From the NCBI GenBank assembly GCA_947853365.1, contig CANTWQ010000096.1:1-6726 (forward strand): DNA of 6,726 nucleotides. Reading direction: 5' to 3'. The notes below the pieces were generated by a model. It was not told where the DNA came from, did not search any database, and was given only the letters and a program-made list of their open reading frames with translations. The DNA comes from an uncultured Bacilli bacterium. Lineage in GTDB: Bacteria; Bacillota_I; Bacilli_A; RF39; UBA660. Of the stretch, positions 1 to 5,937 are shown piece by piece (positions within the stretch are counted from its first letter, which is position 1; every line of letters starts with the position of its first letter). The position numbers were made by a program, and so were the translations under genes.

Positions 1-53
1 ATTATAGCGCATTTCCCTTGTCGATTTTGCTGGTAATTTCTGGTAAAATTGGT

Positions 54-79
54 AAAAAAAGGACGAGTCGTTGCTCGTC
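54..79 (-). terminator. Rho-independent terminator of the U32-trx-trmL operon
   Basis: Read on the minus strand, a perfect 6-bp GC-containing stem GACGAG/CTCGTC (plus-strand arms 62-67 and 74-79) with a 6-nt loop is followed by C and seven T (A-run at 54-60). It starts directly next to the trmL stop codon, so the transcript has essentially no 3' untranslated spacer. This is a textbook intrinsic terminator. Confidence 0.9.
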
Positions 80-589
80 TTAATCTCTTTCTAAATAATC
101 GTTTCCTTTGTGTGGTTCCTCTCTTAACAGATTGCGATAGTTTTGTTGTCTTAAAACTTCGTATACAACAATCGCGCAACAATTCGATAAGTTTAAGGCC
201 CTCACGTTCGCGGTCATGGGAATACGCATGCAATGTTCTAGATCTTGTTTTAAGATTTCTTTCGGAATTCCTGTGGACTCTTTGCCAAAAATGAGATAAA
301 TTTCTTCGTCTTGGTTATGGTAATCGAAACTGGTATGGGGTTTATGTCCATATCTAGTAAAATAATAATAAGTTCCTTGATTCTTCTCTTTGAATGCTTC
401 CCAATTGGGATATACTTCATAATCCAATTTATCAATATAATTGACAGCACTTCTTTTTAAATGGGCCTCATCTAAAGAGAAACCTAATGGTTCAATCAAA
501 TGTAATTTGCTTCCTGTTGCAACACAGGTACGCATAATGTTTCCCGTATTCCCGGGAATTTCCGGTTCATATAAAACAACATGTATCAT
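80..589 (-). CDS. trmL: tRNA (cytidine/uridine-2'-O-)-methyltransferase TrmL, SPOUT family
   Basis: TrmL uses S-adenosylmethionine to 2'-O-methylate the wobble nucleotide 34 of tRNA-Leu isoacceptors, in the cytoplasm. The 169-residue protein is collinear with E. coli TrmL (about 157 aa) and carries the SPOUT motifs: the N-terminal YEPEIPGNTGNIMR block (residues 7-20, N14 in motif 1), the SAM-knot motif FGKESTGIP (101-109), and the C-terminal IPM...R130-ALNLSN block (123-136) that forms the trefoil knot. A charged tail of about 12 residues extends past the E. coli end. It is the last gene of a minus-strand operon. Only 14 bp separate it from the upstream thioredoxin-like gene, and its weak purine-rich ribosome site (AGAAAGAAG) overlaps that gene's stop, which suggests translational coupling. 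The ATG at 589 is the only start that keeps the family N-terminus. The family assignment is very secure; the exact tRNA targets are inferred from the family. Confidence 0.95.
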   Translation of the reverse strand: MIHVVLYEPEIPGNTGNIMRTCVATGSKLHLIEPLGFSLDEAHLKRSAVNYIDKLDYEVYPNWEAFKEKNQGTYYYFTRYGHKPHTSFDYHNQDEEIYLIFGKESTGIPKEILKQDLEHCMRIPMTANVRALNLSNCCAIVVYEVLRQQNYRNLLREEPHKGNDYLERD

Positions 590-603
590 AATATAACTTC
601 TTT

Positions 604-1104
604 CTAATCTTTTTCTACAAATGCTTTTACTTGATCGATTGTAATCGTACTCGTCGAAGTGGACGTGATGGCTTCTTCGATTTTACCATTTTCTAAACGC
701 AATAATAATGGTTCACGGTCTAACATCTGATTACTTTGATACGTATTTTGTAATCTTTGAATATAACCGATCTTATCGTCTTCACTTGTGATGTTTAAAT
801 ACATCATGCGATTTTGTAATTGGTTTTCTTCAATCCATGGGATCATTTCTTTTTCTAATGTTCGACATGCTTCGTTATTGGATGATCCAACATAGAGAAT
901 GATATCTTCATTTTCTAATAAATAGGTTTCGAGATCTTGGGGACTTAATTCTGCTAATGTATTACGAATGACTGGTATCATACCGCTCATCTCTTGATAA
1001 GTTTGATATCCTTTTGCTAGCAAGAGAATTGCTACTACCGACAGGACAAGGATAAAAATCAATTTCCCATAGTTTTTTTTCGTTCCTTTTTTCACACTCA
1101 TCAT
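604..1104 (-). CDS. Membrane-anchored thioredoxin-fold protein with a single active-site cysteine
   Basis: The specific function is not known. The 166-residue product has a Lys-rich N-terminus (residues 5-14), one hydrophobic segment (about 15-30) and then a small soluble domain, so by the positive-inside rule the domain should lie outside the membrane. The domain reads like a thioredoxin: ILYVGSSNNEAC (69-80) at the strand-active site-helix position, and EPLLLRLENGK (131-141) matching the cis-Pro/beta-hairpin region 'PTLLLFKNG', followed by a final helix. The usual CxxC is NEAC, so the nucleophilic first cysteine is Asn77 and only C80 remains. A Ser/Thr run (147-155) uses varied codons and is not a recent expansion. 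The start is placed at ATG 1104 because AGGTGG (1110-1115) lies 5 nt upstream; GTG codons further upstream fall inside that site, and ATG 1101 is an alternative. It is sandwiched 31 bp after the U32 gene and 14 bp before trmL. It resembles the Trx-like 'bacteriocin transport accessory' type proteins, but that is only a fold-level comparison. Confidence 0.8.
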   Translation of the reverse strand: MMSVKKGTKKNYGKLIFILVLSVVAILLLAKGYQTYQEMSGMIPVIRNTLAELSPQDLETYLLENEDIILYVGSSNNEACRTLEKEMIPWIEENQLQNRMMYLNITSEDDKIGYIQRLQNTYQSNQMLDREPLLLRLENGKIEEAITSTSTSTITIDQVKAFVEKD

Positions 1105-1109
1105 ACGCA

Positions 1110-1115
1110 CCACCT
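1110..1115 (-). promoter_or_regulatory. Ribosome-binding site fixing the start of the Trx-like gene
   Basis: On the minus strand AGGTGG lies 5 nt upstream of ATG 1104 and 8 nt upstream of ATG 1101. The longer reading frame beginning at GTG 1113 would start inside this site, so the shorter protein is preferred. A TAAAAT box with an extended TGC (1122-1130) lies just upstream, but without a good -35 it is not called a promoter. Confidence 0.6.
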
Positions 1116-1144
1116 ATTACTATTTTAGCATAAAATGGTTTTGT

Positions 1145-3376
1145 TTAGAAGTCGTTTTTACTTGTTTTATCGGATATTTTATGTAAAAGATGTTGTACTT
1201 GCGTACTATCCTCATCCCATAAATCGATTTGAAAATGGGTGATACCAAGTGATTCCCATAAAGGAATTTGGTCTATTTTATCGATGACTTGGTGATGGAA
1301 AATACGAGTGATGTTATCCTCACATCGAACAGGATATTTTTTATGATTACGATCGATGAGATAGATTTTTTCATGTTTGGTTCTGTGTTCTAACAGTGGA
1401 TATTTGATAATCATCAATTCGATTCGACCATAGATCCATAATGTCACATGTGGTTTTTGATGATACTTTTGTTCATAACAATTGAGTAATTGTCTTATTT
1501 CCTCTTCTTCTAATTCGACGGATAAAGTAATATCATCGATTCCACTTTCTTCTAGTGTCCTAACACTTTCATGATTATAAGCGTTGAGAAAATAGTTGGC
1601 GCTTTTTTGTTTTTCTTGATAGAAGGTAATACCTCCTAAATCTTGAATTTTGACGTGTTCTTTGGTGACTGGTGGATAATGGTTGGTAATTCTACTTGCT
1701 TGATAGATGACGCGTGAATCTTCTTGATACTTTTCATAAAGAGACATTTCTTCGGTGATAATTTCTGAAGCCGGAGAAATAAGACATGCTTTTAATTGTT
1801 CTTCATTACGGACGGTTACAGTGATCTGGATGTCTTTTCCTGGAGATGGCACAGGAATTCTTTTCATTCCTTCGGTTGGAATTCTAACTCCTTTCTGTTT
1901 TTTTCGTTGCTCTGTTAAATCTTCTAATATTTCTCTTCTTAAGGCATTGATTTCTTTGATTGGGACGAATGCCTGATTGGTTTCGATCGCCAGTGTTTGA
2001 TAATGATATGGTGTATCTTTGATTTTTTCTAGTTGTTGCTTGAGTCTTAACAAGGATGTTCCTTCTTTTTTGGCCTCTTCCACCATTGATCCGGTCTTGG
2101 TGATTTGGATATTTCCACAAGTCACAGTTAAAGTAAGTGGAAAATGAGGAATGGCTTTTAGTGATGCCGATATGGGAATGGTTCGATGCGGTAATTGGTC
2201 TAACCTATCTTTTAATACTTTGGAAGACGTTTTAAACACAGTTGTTTTTTCCATGGTTTTTGGTAAATCTTCCAAGTTATCGATGATTGCTATGTTCCCT
2301 TTTTCTATATGACTTGTTAATTTTCCGTTTGGCATATATAAATAATTGATGATATGTCCGGTTCCATTTTGAAACCGAATACCATCTTGTTGATCGAAAT
2401 CTTCATATAAATTAATTTCTATTTTTTGCGGTGTGATTTTGGTAATGGTTCCTAGGGGAATGCCAATGTGGTTAGAAGATGTTTGATGGAGCAAATGTTT
2501 CGGTTGTTCTTCCAATAGATGGCCGGTGGTAAAACCACGATGGTAGATTGTTTTCATTTGTTTTTCTTCTTCTTCGGAAGGTAAGATGTTATGATCGATT
2601 GCTTGGCGATATAATCTAGTCATCAGGCCGACATATTCGGGGCTTTTCATTCTCCCTTCGATTTTAAAACTGACAATCTTTGGCTCATGGCATAATTGTT
2701 GGATTTTAGGTAAAGTGTTTAAATCGGTGGGGCTTAATACATATGGACCTTTCGTGGATATGATTTTGCCATCGACTTCTAATTGATATGGTAAGCGACA
2801 AAGGCCCGCGCACTCGCCACGATTTCCAGAACGATTTAATACAAATCGACTCATCAAGCATTGGCCAGAATAGCTGATACAAAGTGCACCATGAATAAAG
2901 ATTTCATATTCCATATCCTCTGGCAATGCTTTGATTTCTTCTAGTGATAATTCTCTAGCCAACACACATCGTGTCACGCCTAGTTGTTTGAGATACAAAA
3001 TCGTTTCTTTGTTATGGTTATGTAGTTGCGTGGATGCATGAATGGGAAGATCTGGAAATTTCTCGTGTGTCAAGCGAATGAGCCCCAGATCTTGCATAAT
3101 GATACCATCTACTTCGTTTTGATATAAAAAAGAAAGAAAAGATAATGCATCGTCTAGTTCACCATCTTTGATTAACGTATTGACTGTTACATATACTTTG
3201 ACACCATAAAGATGGCAATACAAAATGGCTTCTTTTAATTCTTCTTTGCTAAAATTTTCGGCATATTTTCTAGCGCCAAAATTTTTACCCCCTAAATAGA
3301 TTGCATCACATCCGTTTTGCACTGCTTGATACATACTTTCTTTATTTCCAACGGGAGATAATAATTCTTTTTTCAT
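1145..3376 (-). CDS. U32 family protein with DUF3656-type region, RlhA/TrhP-like RNA hydroxylation factor
   Basis: U32 proteins were first called collagenase-like peptidases. Characterised members (E. coli RlhA on 23S rRNA C2501; TrhP on tRNA U34) are needed for RNA 5-hydroxylation and bind a cluster through conserved cysteines. This 743-residue protein begins ELLSPVGNKESMYQAVQNGCDAIYLGG (residues 4-30), the U32 TIM-barrel start. It carries a perfect U32 signature at 158-176: E-x-F-x2-GALC-x4-GQC-x-M-S. The cysteines C166, C173, C189 and C193 are all present. SFKIEGRMKSPEYV (236-249) and YHRGFTTG (278-285) close the catalytic half. Residues from about 300 onward match the long, DUF3656-containing architecture in both length and position. 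At 743 aa it is longer than E. coli RlhA (about 653) and much longer than TrhP-type proteins (300-450), so RlhA-like is preferred, but the actual RNA target cannot be read from sequence. AGGTGATG sits just upstream of the ATG. It is the first gene of the operon ending in trmL, a tRNA-modification gene, which supports an RNA role. Confidence 0.9.
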   Translation of the reverse strand: MKKELLSPVGNKESMYQAVQNGCDAIYLGGKNFGARKYAENFSKEELKEAILYCHLYGVKVYVTVNTLIKDGELDDALSFLSFLYQNEVDGIIMQDLGLIRLTHEKFPDLPIHASTQLHNHNKETILYLKQLGVTRCVLARELSLEEIKALPEDMEYEIFIHGALCISYSGQCLMSRFVLNRSGNRGECAGLCRLPYQLEVDGKIISTKGPYVLSPTDLNTLPKIQQLCHEPKIVSFKIEGRMKSPEYVGLMTRLYRQAIDHNILPSEEEEKQMKTIYHRGFTTGHLLEEQPKHLLHQTSSNHIGIPLGTITKITPQKIEINLYEDFDQQDGIRFQNGTGHIINYLYMPNGKLTSHIEKGNIAIIDNLEDLPKTMEKTTVFKTSSKVLKDRLDQLPHRTIPISASLKAIPHFPLTLTVTCGNIQITKTGSMVEEAKKEGTSLLRLKQQLEKIKDTPYHYQTLAIETNQAFVPIKEINALRREILEDLTEQRKKQKGVRIPTEGMKRIPVPSPGKDIQITVTVRNEEQLKACLISPASEIITEEMSLYEKYQEDSRVIYQASRITNHYPPVTKEHVKIQDLGGITFYQEKQKSANYFLNAYNHESVRTLEESGIDDITLSVELEEEEIRQLLNCYEQKYHQKPHVTLWIYGRIELMIIKYPLLEHRTKHEKIYLIDRNHKKYPVRCEDNITRIFHHQVIDKIDQIPLWESLGITHFQIDLWDEDSTQVQHLLHKISDKTSKNDF

Positions 3377-3393
3377 GTCATCACCTGCTTTTT

Positions 3394-3422
3394 ATTATAT
3401 CCTTTTTTGGTCAAAGAAAAAA
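3394..3422 (-). promoter_or_regulatory. Candidate promoter of the U32-trx-trmL operon
   Basis: On the minus strand a perfect TATAAT (plus-strand 3394-3399) lies 17 nt before the U32 start codon. At the standard 17-bp distance the -35 place is only a T-run (3417-3422) that belongs to the ylmC terminator. A TTGACC (3409-3414) is present but just 9 bp from the -10, too close for normal use. If TATAAT is used, the transcript would start almost at the ribosome-binding site, giving a very short leader. Confidence 0.4.
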
Positions 3423-3436
3423 GACGTTTTGTCTTT
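3417..3436 (-). terminator. Terminator after ylmC, overlapping its stop codon
   Basis: On the minus strand AAAGAC-(AAAAC)-GTCTTT forms a perfect 6-bp stem (plus-strand arms 3420-3425 and 3431-3436) running into a T-rich stretch (six T, C, three T). The first stem bases lie inside the ylmC TAA (3435-3437). The stem is AT-leaning, so termination may be partial. It separates the sigG-ylmC unit from the U32 operon. Confidence 0.7.
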
Positions 3437-3659
3437 ATTCTACCATGCGGACCAAAATAACATCTTCTCCTATTTTCTCGATATTGTGCCATCTGATTTC
3501 AATTCCTTCACTATGGCCAAAGAAGCGTTTGCCTTCTTCTAATACGAGCGAGATAATATGCCCTTCTTTGGGATCTATTTTGATATCGACGATATTTCCT
3601 ATATTTTTGCCATCCTGCATATTCACGACACTTTTATGTTGTAACTCGGATAATTGCAT
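3435..3659 (-). CDS. ylmC: YlmC/YmxH family sporulation protein (PRC-barrel)
   Basis: This is a 74-residue one-domain PRC-barrel protein. It opens with MQLSELQHKSVVNMQDGKNIG and continues with the IVDIKIDPKEGHI and IRWHNIEKIGEDVILV strands, typical of the YlmC/YmxH family found in spore formers; 74 aa is close to the family norm of 75-90. The family has no defined biochemical activity. PRC barrels generally serve as small binding or adaptor modules, so any specific role would be a guess. It lies 42 bp downstream of sigG on the same strand, the same relation as in Bacillus (sigG followed by ylm genes), and ends at a terminator. The ATG is preceded by TAGTAGGTGAT, with 3 nt between GGTGAT and the start codon. 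A CATATATT box at 3675-3682 could let it be transcribed separately from sigG. Confidence 0.93.
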   Translation of the reverse strand: MQLSELQHKSVVNMQDGKNIGNIVDIKIDPKEGHIISLVLEEGKRFFGHSEGIEIRWHNIEKIGEDVILVRMVE

Positions 3660-3674
3660 ACCATCACCTACTAC

Positions 3675-3704
3675 AATATATGTTTTTCGTTTTTAAAAAG
3701 ACTA
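3675..3704 (-). promoter_or_regulatory. Weak candidate sporulation-type promoter before ylmC
   Basis: On the minus strand CATATATT (3675-3682) resembles the sigma-E -10 consensus CATACAnT with one mismatch. A poor -35-like TAGTCTT (3698-3704) lies 15 bp upstream and overlaps the sigG stop codon. The central ATA expected in a sigma-E -35 is missing, so this is only suggestive. The same region is nearly repeated before the C39-like gene. Confidence 0.25.
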
Positions 3705-4478
3705 TTTTAGTTTTTTCTTTAATTTCTCGATCGAATACTTTTCTAATCGTGAGATTTGGGCTTGACTGATTCCTAATTCTTTGGCAATCTCCATTTGGGT
3801 TTTGCCCATGATAAAACGTTGATCGATGATGTATTGTTCCCGATTCGGTAATTCTCTTAAGGCATTTTCGACACTCATTCGCAAATCGAGGTTTTTATCT
3901 TGGAGACTTTTATCTTCCATTTGATCGACCAAATAGATGGTATCTCCACCATCGCTATAGATTGGTTCAAACATACTGATAGGATCTTTCAGGGCATCTA
4001 AGGCATTGACAATGTCAAAGGTCGTAGTATTTAATTCTTTTGCCAGATCATCTAAATTTGGTTCCATCCCATGTTCTTTGATGTATTCTTCTTTTTTACG
4101 TAACACGAGATAAGCGAGATCTTTGGTAGAACGAGAGACACGAATGCTATTGTTGTCACGGAGATAACGTTTCACTTCTCCTAAAATCATAGGGACAGCA
4201 TAAGTGGAAAATTTGACTTCATGGGATAAGTCAAAATGATCGATGGCTTTGATCAAACCAATACACCCCACTTGGAACAAATCATCCATATTTTCGCCAC
4301 GATAAGAAAACTTTTTTAAAATACTAAGAACCAGTTTTAAATTTCCTTCAACAAGTTTGTCTTTGGCAAATGGATCACCTTCTTTCATTTGGTTGAATAA
4401 GGTAACCATTTCATCGCTGGTTAATACTTTGAGATTCGCTGTATTCACGCCACTAATTTCTACTTTGTGACGTGCCAT
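3702..4478 (-). CDS. sigG: RNA polymerase sporulation sigma factor SigG
   Basis: SigG directs late forespore transcription after engulfment. The 258-residue protein matches B. subtilis SigG (about 260 aa) along its length, including the SigG-type N-terminus M-x-R-x-KVEI-x-GV (1-11) that SigF lacks. Region 2 runs from about 41 to 110, with DDLFQVGCIGL (65-75) for core binding and FDLSHEVKFSTYAVPMI (82-98) plus RYLRDN (104-109) for -10 recognition and melting. Region 3 follows (about 115-170, ending FEPIY...GGD). Region 4 holds the helix-turn-helix GKTQMEIAKELGISQAQISRLE (225-246). No key region is missing. One notable change is Glu44 in KLVEGN, where B. subtilis SigG has Asn45. The start codon ATG 4478 has a strong site, AAAGGAGG, only 4 nt upstream, unlike the GGTGAT sites of its neighbours. 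It lies divergent to spoIID across 100 bp and upstream of ylmC. A TGCATA (4522-4527 on this strand) could be a forespore-type -35, but no matching -10 was found. Confidence 0.97.
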   Translation of the reverse strand: MARHKVEISGVNTANLKVLTSDEMVTLFNQMKEGDPFAKDKLVEGNLKLVLSILKKFSYRGENMDDLFQVGCIGLIKAIDHFDLSHEVKFSTYAVPMILGEVKRYLRDNNSIRVSRSTKDLAYLVLRKKEEYIKEHGMEPNLDDLAKELNTTTFDIVNALDALKDPISMFEPIYSDGGDTIYLVDQMEDKSLQDKNLDLRMSVENALRELPNREQYIIDQRFIMGKTQMEIAKELGISQAQISRLEKYSIEKLKKKLK

Positions 4479-4533
4479 GTTTCCTCCTTTCCTCTTTATG
4501 GTGGAAAGAAGTGCGTCATTTTATGCAATCTTT

Positions 4534-4565
4534 TTGATAGAACGACCTGGTTTGTTTCATACTAA
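4534..4565 (+). promoter_or_regulatory. Candidate spoIID promoter
   Basis: TTGATA (4534-4539) and CATACTAA (4558-4565) are separated by 18 bp. The -10 starts with the CATAC core of sigma-E promoters and CATACTA also equals the sigma-G -10 form; TTGATA is one base from the sigma-A -35 TTGACA. The family of spoIID promoters is sigma-E dependent in Bacillus, but the -35 here is a poor sigma-E match, so the sigma factor is not settled. The start of transcription would fall only about 8-10 nt before the start codon. Confidence 0.35.
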
Positions 4566-4569
4566 AAAT

Positions 4570-4575
4570 GGTGAT
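4570..4575 (+). promoter_or_regulatory. Ribosome-binding site fixing the spoIID start
   Basis: GGTGAT followed by 3 nt and ATG (4579) repeats the arrangement seen before ylmC, the U32 gene and the C39-like gene. It is complementary to the AUCACC of the 16S rRNA tail. It supports starting at 4579 instead of the in-frame ATG at 4477, which would overlap the sigG start codon and lies upstream of any promoter. Confidence 0.65.
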
Positions 4576-4578
4576 ATT

Positions 4579-5937
4579 ATGTTTCGTTACAAAATAAAAA
4601 CAATCGCAGATGAAGAAATCTTAATTCTAGAAGTGGATTTATCGATGGAACTAGCACGGGAATTTGGACGTCATCCTAAAAGAAAAAAGAAACGATCTTG
4701 GAAAGAAGAAATCCTTTCATTTTTAGAAGAGAAAAAAATTTCTTGGCATGGAAAGAAGATCGTGGTAATGGCAGGTGGAGTTGTTTTAGCAACGCTTTTA
4801 TTGGTGGCAAATCCCAACAGCGATGTTGTGAAAAATCCCAATTATGTTTCAAAAGACATTCTACCAGAGATGGAACTTGTGTATGTCGATACGAAGGAAG
4901 AAGACTTGATACAAGAGGAAGTATCTGTTGATGAAGAGAAAACAGATCATTCAACCAGTCAAAACGAAAGCAATCAAAATTCACAGAATAAACCGGTAAA
5001 TAAACCAGGTTCCAATCAAACAACAAAACCCAACAGTTCTCAAAATAGTGGCACCAGTGGCAATCAAAGTACGGTACATCCCATCACGCCTCCGACTACG
5101 AATGGAAATCCGGCGGATACAGAAGAAAATACGGCAAAGGAACAAATGGTTACCATTTATCGAAGCAATGGCCAAGTGATTACCATTCCTATCAGTGAAT
5201 ATTTGATTGGTGTTGTTGCCGCGGAAATGCCCGCTTCATTTTCTTTAGAAGCTTTAAAGGCACAAAGTGTCGTTAGTCGCACCTATGCGCTCAAATTATT
5301 AAGTCAAGGAAGAAAATTAACCGATACTTCTTCGACACAAAATTATAAAGATAACAATCAACTAAAGGCCATGTGGGGAAATAGTTATACGACTTATTAC
5401 CAAAAAATCAAACAAGCGGTGGAAGAAACGAAGAATATCACCATTCAATATCAAGGGCAATATATCGATGCGGTATATCACTCTACTTCGAATGGTAAAA
5501 CAGAAGATGCAGCCATGGTTTGGGGAAACGATGTTCCTTATTTAAAAAGTGTCGACAGTAAATGGGATTTGGAAGCAAGTTCTTATCTTCGAACAACTTC
5601 GATCGAATTATCTCATTTGTTTTTGTTACTTGGTATTCCACAAGAAGAAATGTTTTCTTTTCAAGTATTAGAAAGAACCGCGAGTGGTCGAGTAAAAACA
5701 GTGCAGATTGGCAATCAAATATTTCAAGGTGTAGATCTTCGTACTCGTTTAGGCCTTCGATCTACCGATTTTGATTTTTCGATTTCCGAAAGTCATGTGA
5801 TTGTTACCACGAAAGGTTATGGACATGGTGTTGGTATGAGTCAATATGGAGCTAACGGCATGGCAAAAGCCGGATATACTTATGATGCGATTTTAAAGCA
5901 TTACTATCAAGGTGTAACTTTAGTAAGGGGCAAATAA
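4579..5937 (+). CDS. spoIID: Stage II sporulation protein D (SpoIID), engulfment lytic transglycosylase
   Basis: SpoIID works with SpoIIM and SpoIIP in the DMP complex on the mother-cell side of the septum. It cuts glycan strands after SpoIIP removes stem peptides, driving engulfment. With the start at ATG 4579 the protein has 452 residues: a charged cytoplasmic segment (1-60), one membrane helix (about 61-78), an acidic stretch (95-125), a Ser/Asn/Gln/Pro/Thr-rich linker (about 125-185) and the SpoIID domain (about 188-450). In that domain EYLIGVVAAEMP (207-218) contains the expected catalytic Glu216 (E88 in B. subtilis), followed by EALKAQSVVSRTYAL (224-238), YHSTSNGKTED (300-310) and the C-terminal GYGHGVGMSQYGANGMAKAGYTYDAILKHYY (413-443). 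The zinc-binding cysteines known from the Clostridioides difficile protein are absent, as in B. subtilis. B. subtilis SpoIID is about 340 aa with its helix at the very N-terminus, so the extra length lies in the cytoplasmic segment and linker. The gene is divergent from sigG and convergent with the C39-like gene. Confidence 0.92.
   Translation: MFRYKIKTIADEEILILEVDLSMELAREFGRHPKRKKKRSWKEEILSFLEEKKISWHGKKIVVMAGGVVLATLLLVANPNSDVVKNPNYVSKDILPEMELVYVDTKEEDLIQEEVSVDEEKTDHSTSQNESNQNSQNKPVNKPGSNQTTKPNSSQNSGTSGNQSTVHPITPPTTNGNPADTEENTAKEQMVTIYRSNGQVITIPISEYLIGVVAAEMPASFSLEALKAQSVVSRTYALKLLSQGRKLTDTSSTQNYKDNNQLKAMWGNSYTTYYQKIKQAVEETKNITIQYQGQYIDAVYHSTSNGKTEDAAMVWGNDVPYLKSVDSKWDLEASSYLRTTSIELSHLFLLLGIPQEEMFSFQVLERTASGRVKTVQIGNQIFQGVDLRTRLGLRSTDFDFSISESHVIVTTKGYGHGVGMSQYGANGMAKAGYTYDAILKHYYQGVTLVRGK

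Noticed and set aside
31..55. Three TGGTAA copies at 31, 41 and 50.
   Set aside because: Too short and irregular (10 and 9 bp spacing) to call a repeat element; probably chance in AT-rich intergenic DNA.
49..294. Plus-strand open frame across trmL.
   Set aside because: It is antisense to a well-conserved gene, has no ribosome site and runs through the terminator; a shadow frame.
645..675. Ser/Thr run in the Trx-like protein as a tandem DNA repeat.
   Set aside because: The codons differ from unit to unit, so there is no nucleotide repeat.
3301..3696. Plus-strand open frame of 131 codons over the start of the U32 gene and ylmC.
   Set aside because: Antisense to two secure genes and their intergenic terminator, with low-complexity composition; a shadow frame.
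4495..4527. TGCATA (minus strand, 4522-4527) as a sigma-F/sigma-G -35 for sigG.
   Set aside because: The -35 matches well, but no GGnnAnAnTR or CATAmTA box lies at the right distance; the nearest CATAAAG is about 21 bp away.
4477..4578. Upstream in-frame ATG that would add 34 residues to SpoIID.
   Set aside because: It overlaps the sigG start codon on the other strand, has no ribosome site, and lies upstream of the likely promoter; GGTGAT before ATG 4579 is a better start.
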